Shown here: positions 7,358 to 14,198 of the stretch, piece by piece | How the letters are laid out: every line of letters begins with the position of its first letter | How positions within the stretch are numbered: the first letter of the stretch is position 1 | Source of the DNA: JAHECQ01 sp047638695 | GTDB taxonomy: Bacteria > Actinomycetota > Acidimicrobiia > Acidimicrobiales > SZUA-35 | NCBI GenBank assembly: GCA_047638695.1 | Contig: JBLINY010000068.1 | Coordinates: 1-24,802 of the forward strand | DNA length: 24,802 nt | Direction of reading: 5' to 3' | Notes under the pieces: generated by a model | Database searches by the model: none | Seen by the model: only the letters and a program-made list of their open reading frames with translations | What the model was told of the DNA's origin: nothing | Translations under genes and position numbers: made by a program

Positions 7358-8295
7358 TTGGTCAGGATGAGCTGGGCCAGTGGAGTGACGAAGTGGCCCG
7401 CGCTGGCGACGCGGCTTCTTGGAGCGTTACTGGCGATCGGAGCCGTCCTCATCTTGCAGCCGGGTCCATTTGGCGAACCAACGCCAGCCGTGACGCCTCC
7501 CTACCAGTGGTCGCAGGTGTCTTCCGCTGCACCGTTCTCCCCCATGGATGGCGCGGGGTCGGTCGTTTGAACGGTCAGATGGTTCTGGTCGGTGGATGGG
7601 GCCCCAGCTGGCCGCACGTGTCGCACAGCGAGATCTGGACGTCATCCGATGGCCAGGGATGGAACCGTCTGCCCGACGCGCCGCGGGGCGGCCGGTCGAC
7701 TCACCACACCGTTGTCTTCCAGAACCGCATGTGGGTGATGGCTGGCCAGGAGATCAGCTTCGTTGACGAAGCGGAGAACGAAGTGCTGTACAACGACGTC
7801 TGGAGCAGCGCCGACGGTAGGGAGTGGAGACTTGAGACCGGCGAGGCCGCCTGGTCGCCGCGGGGTCAGATCGGTGGATCGGTTGTCTTTGACGATCGCA
7901 TGTGGATCATCGGCGGCGGGACGTACGACAACCGGCGTTACTACTCCGATATCTGGTCTTCTGGTGACGGAGTGAACTGGACGCTTGAGCTGGCCGAAGC
8001 GCCATGGACGCCTCGCCAGTACCACGAAACCGTGGTCTTCGACGACAAGATGTGGGTCATCGGCGGTTGGAGTATGGAGGGGAACCTGAACGACGTCTGG
8101 TTCTCTGAAGACGACGTGACCTGGACGGAGTTGGTGGATGCCCCGTGGCCTTCGCGCCACGCGGCAGCCGTCTTTGTGCATCGGGAGGCTCTCTGGTTGG
8201 TCGCCGGCGATCTCTGGAACGACGTCTGGCGTCTGGGCCCAACGTCGGCCGGGAGTCAAGGGGCTGCGGACCTTTCGCTGACGGTCAGCGAGTAG
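7358..8295 (+). CDS. Exported Kelch-repeat protein, interrupted by a -1 frameshift near 7567
   Basis: Two frames join into one protein of about 312 residues. The first (from TTG 7358, or ATG 7367) encodes a membrane/signal segment LATRLLGALLAIGAVLIL and a Pro-rich linker. It then begins a Kelch module, YQWSQVSS...PMDGAGSVV, and stops at TGA 7568-7570. One frame over, the module continues without a break as NGQMVLVGGWG, then runs through four more blades to TAG 8293-8295. The blades repeat the pattern (D/E)(V/I)W-S--DG--W and end in GG, as in Kelch beta-propellers. One extra base in GTTTGA restores a single frame. The downstream frame is open back to 7225, but that part overlaps the tRNA and is not protein-like. 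Kelch propellers bind proteins or glycans, and the ligand here is unknown. The start codon is uncertain because no ribosome binding site is visible. Confidence 0.7.
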
Positions 8296-8298
8296 GGT
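8293..8298 (+). promoter_or_regulatory. Candidate -10 element giving a leaderless mRNA for the 46-codon ORF
   Basis: TAGGGT (TANNNT) ends 6 bases before ATG 8305. As at 5716, its first three bases are the TAG stop codon of the upstream gene. Confidence 0.4.
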
Positions 8299-8304
8299 CA
8301 AGTA

Positions 8305-8445
8305 ATGGTCGGTTTGGTACGGAGGGTCGCTGCGGCGTTGTCGATGGCGGCCATGCTGGCGGCCTTTTTCCGTCTGAGGGGCACCGGTGGCGTTCCACCC
8401 CGAGATGGCGGTTGGCGCGAGGTCTCCGGACCTGACCTGCGCTGA
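8305..8445 (+). CDS. Small hypothetical membrane protein (46 residues)
   Basis: The ORF runs from ATG 8305 to TGA 8443-8445. It encodes a basic start (MVGLVRR), one hydrophobic segment (VAAALSMAAMLAAFF) and a short polar tail ending SGPDLR. Codon third positions are mostly G or C, like neighbouring genes. Its stop overlaps the next start as TGATG, so it is probably translated and coupled to the oxidoreductase gene. No family is recognised. It could be only a leader that sets translation of the next gene. Confidence 0.5.
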   Translation: MVGLVRRVAAALSMAAMLAAFFRLRGTGGVPPRDGGWREVSGPDLR

Positions 8446-9443
8446 TGGCTCCAGCGTTGGGGCCGATCGCCGTGCTGGGGCTCGGGGCCACCGGGTCCCA
8501 TGTGGCTCGCCAGCTGCGAGGACATGCTCCGATTCAGGCCTACGACAGCGATGCCGACCGGCAGCAGATGGTGGTCGATGCGCTTGAAGATGGGGCCGTC
8601 GTGGGTGCGATCGACGGCCGAGGGTGTGAGGTCGTGGTGTTGGCTACGCCGAGCGGCGGCCATGCGCGAGCCGCTCGCCGCGCGCTCAACAATGGCGCTC
8701 ACGTTGTCTCACTGAGCGACCGCCCCCGTGACGTTGCCCAGCTTCTGGCCCTCGATGGAGCAGCCTCTGCGGCTGGACGCACGGTTGTAGCGGGTGCGGG
8801 CTTCGCCCCTGGGCTTACCTGTTTGTTGGCTCGCCATGCGGCTGCGCTGCTCGACTCAGTTGATTCGGTTGCCGTGTCGAAGGCTGGCACCGGCGGTCCT
8901 GCCTGTGCCCGACAGCATCATCGTGCGCTTAAGCGTGCCGGCCGCGATTGGGTCGACGGCACCTGGCTGTTGCGGCGCGGTGGTTCGGGTCGAGATCTAG
9001 CGTGGTTTCCCGATCCCATTGGGGCCCGCGACTGTTATCGCGCCGCCTTGCCCAGCCCCTTGTTGCTGCAGCGCATCTTCCCCGATGCGTCTCGGCTCTC
9101 TGCCCGTGTGGCCGCCACACGTCGCGATCGGTCGACGTCGCGCCTACCAATGCTTAGGCCGCCCCACGCTGACGGCGGCCAGGGGGCGGTTCGAGTCGAG
9201 GTTCGTGGTCTGTCGAAGGGCGCGGTCGAGACCGTTGTCTACGGTGTAATGGACCGTCCGTCCGTAGCGGCCGGCGCAGTAGCGGCCGTCGCCGCTCTCG
9301 TTCTTCGGGCCGGTGGTGGTTTCGCTCCGGGTGCCTACGGGCTTGGCGAGTGCGCCGATCCGCTGGCGTTGCTTCTCGCGTTGCATGAGCGGGGTATTCG
9401 GGCAGCCACCTATCAAGGTTCAGGGCCGGTTGCACCACGTTGA
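8445..9443 (+). CDS. Saccharopine-dehydrogenase-like NAD(P)-binding oxidoreductase
   Basis: The 332-residue protein starts with a Rossmann dinucleotide-binding motif AVLGLGATGSHVA (residues 9-21), followed by an acidic residue in QAYDSDADR that may bind the ribose. CEVVVLATPSGGHARAARRA and VVAGAGFAPGLTCLLA (about 114-128) match the pattern of saccharopine dehydrogenase-like and related reductases, where a GxGFxPG turn follows the nucleotide domain. The C-terminal half is Ala- and Gly-rich with no catalytic motif I can name. The substrate cannot be told from sequence. The ATG overlaps the preceding small ORF (TGATG), so the two are probably made together. Confidence 0.7.
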   Translation: MAPALGPIAVLGLGATGSHVARQLRGHAPIQAYDSDADRQQMVVDALEDGAVVGAIDGRGCEVVVLATPSGGHARAARRALNNGAHVVSLSDRPRDVAQLLALDGAASAAGRTVVAGAGFAPGLTCLLARHAAALLDSVDSVAVSKAGTGGPACARQHHRALKRAGRDWVDGTWLLRRGGSGRDLAWFPDPIGARDCYRAALPSPLLLQRIFPDASRLSARVAATRRDRSTSRLPMLRPPHADGGQGAVRVEVRGLSKGAVETVVYGVMDRPSVAAGAVAAVAALVLRAGGGFAPGAYGLGECADPLALLLALHERGIRAATYQGSGPVAPR

Positions 9444-9453
9444 GTGATAATTT

Positions 9454-9484
9454 TTCTCAAGTTGCCACTCGACGTAGCCGATTA
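9454..9484 (+). promoter_or_regulatory. FliA/WhiG-type promoter, distal copy
   Basis: TTCTCAAGTT (9454-9463), 13 bases, then GCCGATTA (9477-9484). This resembles the sigma-28 family consensus (TAAAGTTT ... GCCGATAA) and the CTCA-N15-17-GCCGAA form I recall for actinobacterial FliA (here CTCA-N17-GCCGA). It lies upstream of a gene for just such a sigma factor. Confidence 0.6.
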
Positions 9485-9512
9485 GAACGTAAGGAAAGAA
9501 TTTTCAAATTTC

Positions 9513-9543
9513 TTCTCAAGTTTTCTCCCAGATGTGCCGAGAA
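9513..9543 (+). promoter_or_regulatory. FliA/WhiG-type promoter, proximal copy
   Basis: TTCTCAAGTT (9513-9522), 13 bases, then GCCGAGAA (9536-9543). The -35-like ten bases and the spacer length are identical to those of the distal copy 59 bases upstream. Transcription would start near 9550, which leaves ATG 9582 as the first well-placed start. Confidence 0.6.
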
Positions 9544-9581
9544 CTCTCTGCGTGATGGAGGACAACCAAAGGAAGAATGTT

Positions 9582-10460
9582 ATGGGCGAGCTAGGCCTCG
9601 AAGAAATCAACCAGCGGATCGAACAACACCTCCCGCTGGTCAAGCATGTGGTGTTTCAGGTGGCAGTGCACTTTCCTCGCCACGTTGATCGGGAAGAACT
9701 GGCTCGGGCCGGCGCACTCGGCTTGGTCGAAGCATCCCGGCGATTCGACGAATCACGCGGCGTTCCGTTCGAACGCTTCGCTGCTCAGCGCATTCGCGGT
9801 TCGATTCTCGACTCAGTTCGTGCCGCTGACTGGGCCCCTCGCTCCGTTCGTCTGCTCGCTCGCCGTCTCGAGGCCACCGAGCAGCAGCTCGCCTCAGAAC
9901 TTGGCCGCATCCCCAGCGTTTCGGAAATGGCCGAAGAACTGAGCATCGGCGTCGATGAACTCAGTCGCCTCCAGGATCGCCTCTTCCGCTCCGTTGTTCT
10001 GGCTCTCGATCACGAGACCAGCGATGACACCGATGAGGATCTCACGTTGGTCGATGTCCTGAAGGACCGTTCGGCCATCGACCCTTCCGAAGAGCTCGAG
10101 ACCCGTGAGTTGCATGCCTACCTACGAGACGCCGTGAAGTTGCTTCCCGAGCGTCAGCGGTTCGTCGTTGTCGGCTACTTCCTCGAGGGTAAGACCAGCC
10201 AGGACCTCGCTCGCTTCCTCGGCGTGACCGAATCGCGAGTCAGCCAGCTTCGATCTGAAGCGTTGCGCAATCTGAAGCTTGGTATTGAGTCGCAGTACGA
10301 AGGCGACGAGTCCACCGAGGCAACAGACCGGGTGGCCAAGCGCCAGGCCGCCTACTCCGATGCCGTTAGCGGTCAATCGGAGTGGAAGAATCGTCTCGGT
10401 CGGTGGGACACCGACTACGACATCCCAGAAGAGCCCCTGCTCCCCGTGGTGCACATCTAG
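9582..10460 (+). CDS. FliA/WhiG-family (sigma-28-type) RNA polymerase sigma factor
   Basis: The 292-residue sigma factor has region 2 at about residues 5-90 (LPLVKHVVFQVAVHFPRHVD, then ELARAGALGLVEASRRFDES and FERFAAQRIRGSILDSVRA). Region 3 is near 95-140 (LASELGRIPSVSEMAEELSI). Region 4 has the helix-turn-helix TSQDLARFLGVTESRVSQLR, after LPERQRFVVVGYF. RGSILDSVRAADWAPRSVR is characteristic of the FliA/WhiG/SigD group. An unusual tail of about 50 residues follows region 4. ATG 9582 is chosen because AGGA at 9570-9573 lies 8 bases upstream. The frame extends to 9534, but that would overlap the proximal promoter. The double promoter suggests autoregulation. No flagellar genes are in the window, so motility versus a developmental role is not decided here. 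Confidence 0.9.
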   Translation: MGELGLEEINQRIEQHLPLVKHVVFQVAVHFPRHVDREELARAGALGLVEASRRFDESRGVPFERFAAQRIRGSILDSVRAADWAPRSVRLLARRLEATEQQLASELGRIPSVSEMAEELSIGVDELSRLQDRLFRSVVLALDHETSDDTDEDLTLVDVLKDRSAIDPSEELETRELHAYLRDAVKLLPERQRFVVVGYFLEGKTSQDLARFLGVTESRVSQLRSEALRNLKLGIESQYEGDESTEATDRVAKRQAAYSDAVSGQSEWKNRLGRWDTDYDIPEEPLLPVVHI

Positions 10461-10471
10461 TCGATCCTCCG

Positions 10472-11212
10472 TCAGAATTTTGCGGCGTGTTGCCAGCGAT
10501 CGAGAAGCGAGGCATCGCCAAAGGTGTCGAGTCTGCTGGGCGGCAGTCGACTCCAGAGCAAGAGGAGCAAGTCAGACACCGGACCTCGAGCTGCGACATC
10601 GGCCTTTACATGAGCGTGTTCCCAATCGACCCTGTCAGGTTGAAGGGTCAGTACCCATTCGCCCTCTTCGATATCGGTAGCGTGCAGGTGGATGGTTTCG
10701 CCGGTGCCCTTCAGCTGGTCGAATTGAAGACGGGCCGGTACGAAGATCTGGAGCAGCTCGTCGATGCCGTCTCGGGCGATGTCGGCGTCGATGGGATCGG
10801 GCGTCGCAATAGCGGCTTCGGCGTCCCAGCGGTGCATTGAGGTCTCGTGGGCCACGCGGCGTCGCCACCACGACATTGGCTGTAGCCCAGTGAATGTGCT
10901 GACGATTCGATCGGGATCGGTGCGTTCGAGCGCCTCTAACCCGATCCGAGCCGATTCTTCGAACCATGGCAGTACGTCGGCGCCAGCCGGGGGTTCGGGG
11001 ACGTCGGCCCGCTCGGGTGGATTGTCCTCGTCGCTGTCGGCGATGAGGGCTACCCAGCGGTAGACCCAGCCGGTATGTCCAACGACGTTGTGGACGGTCC
11101 AGCCCTCGATATGGGGCAGGCTCAGGGGTAGGTGATCGATGTCGATCCCCGCCAGCCGGGCTGCTTCAACTCGAAGCGTGTGGAGGAAGTCGGCCGGAGT
11201 CAGCTCGGTCAT
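10472..11212 (-). CDS. Maleylpyruvate isomerase / mycothiol-dependent DinB-superfamily protein
   Basis: The 246-residue protein matches the MDMPI-type family abundant in mycothiol-producing actinobacteria. The N-terminal DinB-like four-helix domain has IEGWTVHNVVGHTGWVYRW with His46. The second metal-site cluster is RRVAHETSMHRWDAEAA, with His122, Glu123 and His127. The C-terminal SCP2-like part includes IHLHATDIEEGEWVLTL and RGPVSDLLLLLWSRLP. The three-His pattern suggests bound divalent metal. The actual reaction is unknown, because most family members have no assigned substrate. It is the last gene of the probable rpmB-rpmG-plsC-like operon, 22 bases after the acyltransferase, and converges on the sigma gene with an 11-base gap. 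Confidence 0.82.
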   Translation of the reverse strand: MTELTPADFLHTLRVEAARLAGIDIDHLPLSLPHIEGWTVHNVVGHTGWVYRWVALIADSDEDNPPERADVPEPPAGADVLPWFEESARIGLEALERTDPDRIVSTFTGLQPMSWWRRRVAHETSMHRWDAEAAIATPDPIDADIARDGIDELLQIFVPARLQFDQLKGTGETIHLHATDIEEGEWVLTLQPDRVDWEHAHVKADVAARGPVSDLLLLLWSRLPPSRLDTFGDASLLDRWQHAAKF

Positions 11213-11234
11213 GCGTCAAGGTTGCCACTCCCCA

Positions 11235-12272
11235 TCACGTTCGACGCGGACGGCGACCAATGAGGAGCGACGCGGCACCGAAAAACTCCCCTGAACCCAG
11301 CTCCTTGGCGACCCAGCGGTCGAGAGATCGCCACTGGTCCTCGAGCCAGTCTGTGCGCTGTGCCACGTCATCGGGGACCTCGTTGCGTTCAATCGTCCAC
11401 CAACGCACCTTGACGGTGCGTTTGGCCGGCAGGTGACGCCGCAGCCCCGACAGCTCGGCCAAACCTTCCAGTCCAACGTGACCCAGGATCACAACCGGAG
11501 CGTCTGGTCGATGGTCCAGAAGGGCCAGCGTTCCCGCTGGGCGGGGTGGCAACAGCACCGACAGTTCGGTATTCAGTGCAGCGCTTCGATGGTCCTGACG
11601 ACGCTCGAGTGATAGCTGCACTCGTTTCTTTGCCTCAGCGGTGGCATAGGTCCCCTCGGGAAAGATGACGAGAGCCGAGTTCAGCTGGGCGCTTTCGGCC
11701 AAACGGCCGATGTCTTGTATCTGACGTTCGCGGTCGCCGCCGCGGTGGATGAAATGGTTACCCAATCGACCTCCGTACACGTCAATGTTCGGAATCCAGC
11801 GCAACTCTTTCTTCATCACGTAGTGACAGGGCCGTTGGAGCGCGCCAGCGAATACGAAGGCGGGCACGATGGCGTCGATCATGCTGGCGTGGCGACTCAG
11901 GATGAGGACATCGCCCTCGGGGATGGCGCTCAGATCGTCGAGGTCGAGGCGTAATCCCAACAGGCGTCCGGCCCATCGCAGCAGTGAGGTGGTCCACCAG
12001 CCCTGCATGTCTTGATGTCTGCGGTAGTCGACCTTCCTACCGAAGCCACCAGTTATCCACAATCTGGCTGCTTCCGCGAGGCCGATCCACTCGTGGGCGA
12101 CGAAAACGATGGCAAACAACCACAGACGGATCGTTGGGAAACGCCACTGACCGGTGAGGAGGTCAAGGCCAAAACCGACCGTCACACCAATGGGCGCGAG
12201 AAGGATCAGGAGTGGCAGGGCAACGGTCACCGCCGGTATGGAAAGAAGGCGGCGGGGGAGTGGCGAGTCCAT
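11235..12272 (-). CDS. PlsC-like lysophospholipid acyltransferase
   Basis: This 345-residue membrane protein belongs to the 1-acylglycerol-3-phosphate acyltransferase family. Hydrophobic segments lie at about residues 12-38 and 46-72. The catalytic motif H-x4-D is in ILSRHASMIDAIVP (His128, Asp133). The substrate-binding motif FPEGT (204-208) is in LVIFPEGTYATAEAKKR. It would acylate lysophosphatidate or a related lysolipid at the cytoplasmic membrane. It starts 32 bases after rpmG on the same strand and has no strong ribosome binding site, so read-through from the ribosomal genes is likely. The role in phospholipid synthesis is inferred from the family, and the exact acyl acceptor is not known. 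Confidence 0.85.
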   Translation of the reverse strand: MDSPLPRRLLSIPAVTVALPLLILLAPIGVTVGFGLDLLTGQWRFPTIRLWLFAIVFVAHEWIGLAEAARLWITGGFGRKVDYRRHQDMQGWWTTSLLRWAGRLLGLRLDLDDLSAIPEGDVLILSRHASMIDAIVPAFVFAGALQRPCHYVMKKELRWIPNIDVYGGRLGNHFIHRGGDRERQIQDIGRLAESAQLNSALVIFPEGTYATAEAKKRVQLSLERRQDHRSAALNTELSVLLPPRPAGTLALLDHRPDAPVVILGHVGLEGLAELSGLRRHLPAKRTVKVRWWTIERNEVPDDVAQRTDWLEDQWRSLDRWVAKELGSGEFFGAASLLIGRRPRRT

Positions 12273-12304
12273 TCGCTGGCTCTGACTGCGCGAGAGTCGG
12301 GCGG

Positions 12305-12472
12305 TTAACGCTCTTCTTTGAAAGCTACGTGCTTGCGTACGACTGGGTCGTACTTCATCAGCTCGAGCCGCTCGCGCGTGTTCGTCTTGTTCTTGCGGGT
12401 CGTGTACGTGAACCCGGTACCTGCGCTCGAGCGCATCTTGATGATCGGTCGCTTATCGCCGCTCTTGGCCAT
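12305..12472 (-). CDS. rpmG: 50S ribosomal protein L33
   Basis: The 55-residue L33 starts MAKSGDKRPIIKMRSSAGTG, followed by FTYTTRKNKTNTRERLELMKYDPVVRKHV, split here as FTYTTRKNKTN and LELMKYDPVVRKHVAFKEER. It has no Cys at all, so it is the zinc-independent (C-) form. The ATG overlaps the rpmB stop as TAATG, a coupled pair. It is too short for usual ORF cut-offs but is unambiguous by sequence. Confidence 0.95.
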   Translation of the reverse strand: MAKSGDKRPIIKMRSSAGTGFTYTTRKNKTNTRERLELMKYDPVVRKHVAFKEER

Positions 12473-12708
12473 TAGACCTTCACTCCTCGGCGTTTGAGAT
12501 CGGCCATGACCGACTCGATGCCCTTTTTGTTGATCGTTTTGATGCCTTTGGCGCTAACGGTGAGCTTGACCCACCGCTTCTCGCTTGGCACCCAAAAGCG
12601 CTGCGTCTGAATGTTCGGATCCCACCGGCGCTTTGTGACGCGGTGCGAGTGGGAAATGCTGTTTCCGAAGCTGGGCTTACGTCCGGTGACTTGGCAAACC
12701 TTCGACAT
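12472..12708 (-). CDS. rpmB: 50S ribosomal protein L28
   Basis: The 78-residue L28 starts MSKVCQVTGRKPSFGNSISH and ends DLKRRGVKV. It includes RVTKRRWDPNIQTQRFWV and VSAKGIKTINKKGIESV, as in the family. Only one Cys is present (Cys5), so the CxxC zinc ribbon is absent. GAGG lies 6 bases before ATG 12708 and fixes the start. An upstream in-frame ATG four codons earlier has no such signal. It is the first gene of a - strand operon, divergent from the M23 peptidase gene. Confidence 0.95.
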   Translation of the reverse strand: MSKVCQVTGRKPSFGNSISHSHRVTKRRWDPNIQTQRFWVPSEKRWVKLTVSAKGIKTINKKGIESVMADLKRRGVKV

Positions 12709-12917
12709 AACTGACCTCAAGCGTAAGTGTCGTGGACCGCGGGACGTCGCCGGTCGAACAGAGGATCATAACTGGATCCATCGCGACCGCCACCGGTGGG
12801 CGAAATCACCCGCTGTGTTGCCCCTGGCCAAATGTGACGAAATGGTGTCGGTGCCTTTACGGTCGCCGTCACGATTCAATCCGATCCCTTGTATCGGTCG
12901 AAGTAACTGTGGTTCCT
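12709..12917. promoter_or_regulatory. Divergent intergenic region between rpmB and the M23 peptidase gene
   Basis: The 209 bases must carry promoters for both directions. Visible structure is limited to the perfect palindrome CCACCGGTGG near 12791-12800 and a short inverted repeat CCGAT (12881-12885) / ATCGG (12893-12897) upstream of the peptidase start. I see no clear -10 for either gene, no AT-rich Zur-like operator before rpmB, and no recognisable riboswitch. Confidence 0.4.
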
Positions 12918-14159
12918 ATGCGCCTTTCCCTCCTTCTTGCCCGATCTGCTCGATCCGCCGCTCGACCAATGGTCGTATCGCTTGCCGTCTTAGCGAGCCT
13001 GTTGGCACCGAGCCCACCGGTAGCTGCCCAAGAGGTGCGCTCGATCGTTTTTCCGGTGCATCCGGCCAGCTCACACCTGGTCGATTGGTCGGACACGTTC
13101 GGGGCGCCCCGCGGCTCGAGCCGCTCACATATCGGAGTCGACATACTGGGCGAGCGAATGATCCCTTTGGTGGCTGTCGCCGACGGTGAGGTCACCTGGC
13201 TTCGGCACGACGCAGACCGAGGCAACAACCTTGAGATCACCGACAGCGAGGGATGGGCCTACCACTACGTTCACATCAACAACGACACACCGGGCACCGA
13301 TGATGGTAGCAACGCCTACGAGTTCGCCTTTGCCCCCGGGATCGTCAATGGATCAGAAGTGCAGGCCGGGCAGGTCGTTGCCTTCATGGGTGACTCCGGC
13401 AACGCCGAAGGTACGGCGCCTCACCTGCACTTCGAGATCGAGCGTCCTGATGGCACCGCTATCAACCCAACGCCTTCGGTCGACGCTGCTTTCGCTCGGC
13501 TGGCCACGTTTCCCGAACTCGACACCGATCAGCTCGGTCCGTACTCCAGTGCCGAGGCGTTGCTCGATGACGTCTTCAACACGCTGGTTGGACGAAGCCC
13601 GAGTGCCGACGAAACCAACTCGTTCGGTCATGCTGTTGACCAGTCGGGCTTGGCTGCTGCGCTCGCCCCCTACGTGGGTAGCGAGTCCCTGGCTGCGGAA
13701 GTCGATCGGCTCTATGTGGCGTACTTCCTGCGATTGCCCGACTTCGAGGGTTATCAGTATTGGATTGACCGCCGGTCGTCTGACCTTGGGCTCATTGCCA
13801 TGGCCGACCACTTTGCCGGTTCGCCCGAGTTCGAGGAACGCTACGGCCATCTCGACTTTGGGGCCTTCCTTGATCAGCTGTATGTCGACGTCCTCGGTCG
13901 GACACCCGATGAAGAGGGCAAGACCTATTGGCTCGATCGCCTCTCCGACGCTGACGACACGGTAACCAGGGGCACCATCGTCGCCTTCTTCACTGACAGC
14001 GTCGAGATGCGGGCGCTGGCCGAGCATCGCAGCGAACTGGTGGCCTCAACGGCCCTGTTCGACGATCGGATGCCGACCGGCGACGAGATAGCAGCTTGGG
14101 AGGCCCAGCGATCGATTGAAGCGATGGTCGATTCCATCGCCTCTCGCTTCCTGGATTGA
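12918..14159 (+). CDS. Exported M23 (LytM-type) peptidase with two DUF4214 domains
   Basis: The 413-residue protein has a signal peptide (MRLSLLLARSARSAARP, then a hydrophobic stretch ending PVAAQE, cleavage near residue 38). The M23 zinc peptidase domain follows. H-x3-D is in SRSHIGVDILG (His71, Asp75), and HLHFEI has His169 and His171, with GDSGNAEGTAPHLHF just before. These residues fit an active lysostaphin-like metallopeptidase acting on peptidoglycan cross-links. From about residue 209 to the end are DUF4214-like repeats, clearest at RLYVAYFLRLPDFEGYQYW and QLYVDVLGRTPDEEGKTYW. These are common in large acidimicrobial surface proteins and are of unknown function. ATG 12918 gives a normal signal peptide, while the open frame to 12732 does not. 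The 3' end converges on hyuB. Confidence 0.85.
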   Translation: MRLSLLLARSARSAARPMVVSLAVLASLLAPSPPVAAQEVRSIVFPVHPASSHLVDWSDTFGAPRGSSRSHIGVDILGERMIPLVAVADGEVTWLRHDADRGNNLEITDSEGWAYHYVHINNDTPGTDDGSNAYEFAFAPGIVNGSEVQAGQVVAFMGDSGNAEGTAPHLHFEIERPDGTAINPTPSVDAAFARLATFPELDTDQLGPYSSAEALLDDVFNTLVGRSPSADETNSFGHAVDQSGLAAALAPYVGSESLAAEVDRLYVAYFLRLPDFEGYQYWIDRRSSDLGLIAMADHFAGSPEFEERYGHLDFGAFLDQLYVDVLGRTPDEEGKTYWLDRLSDADDTVTRGTIVAFFTDSVEMRALAEHRSELVASTALFDDRMPTGDEIAAWEAQRSIEAMVDSIASRFLD

Positions 14160-14198
14160 AATGCTTTTGGTGAGTTGGGCTGACGAGACGTGATCGGC

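Noticed and set aside
7358..7570. Programmed -1 frameshifting in the Kelch gene
   Set aside because: The junction GTCGTTTGA is not a canonical slippery heptamer, and I see no downstream structure at the usual distance. A mutation or base-calling error is simpler.
12732..12917. N-terminal extension of the M23 peptidase
   Set aside because: It would put 62 irregular residues before an obvious signal peptide. ATG 12918 gives a normal exported protein.
12709..12917. c-di-AMP (ydaO-type) riboswitch before the wall hydrolase gene
   Set aside because: Such riboswitches precede some actinobacterial wall hydrolases, but I could not find the conserved core sequences. Only short palindromes are present.
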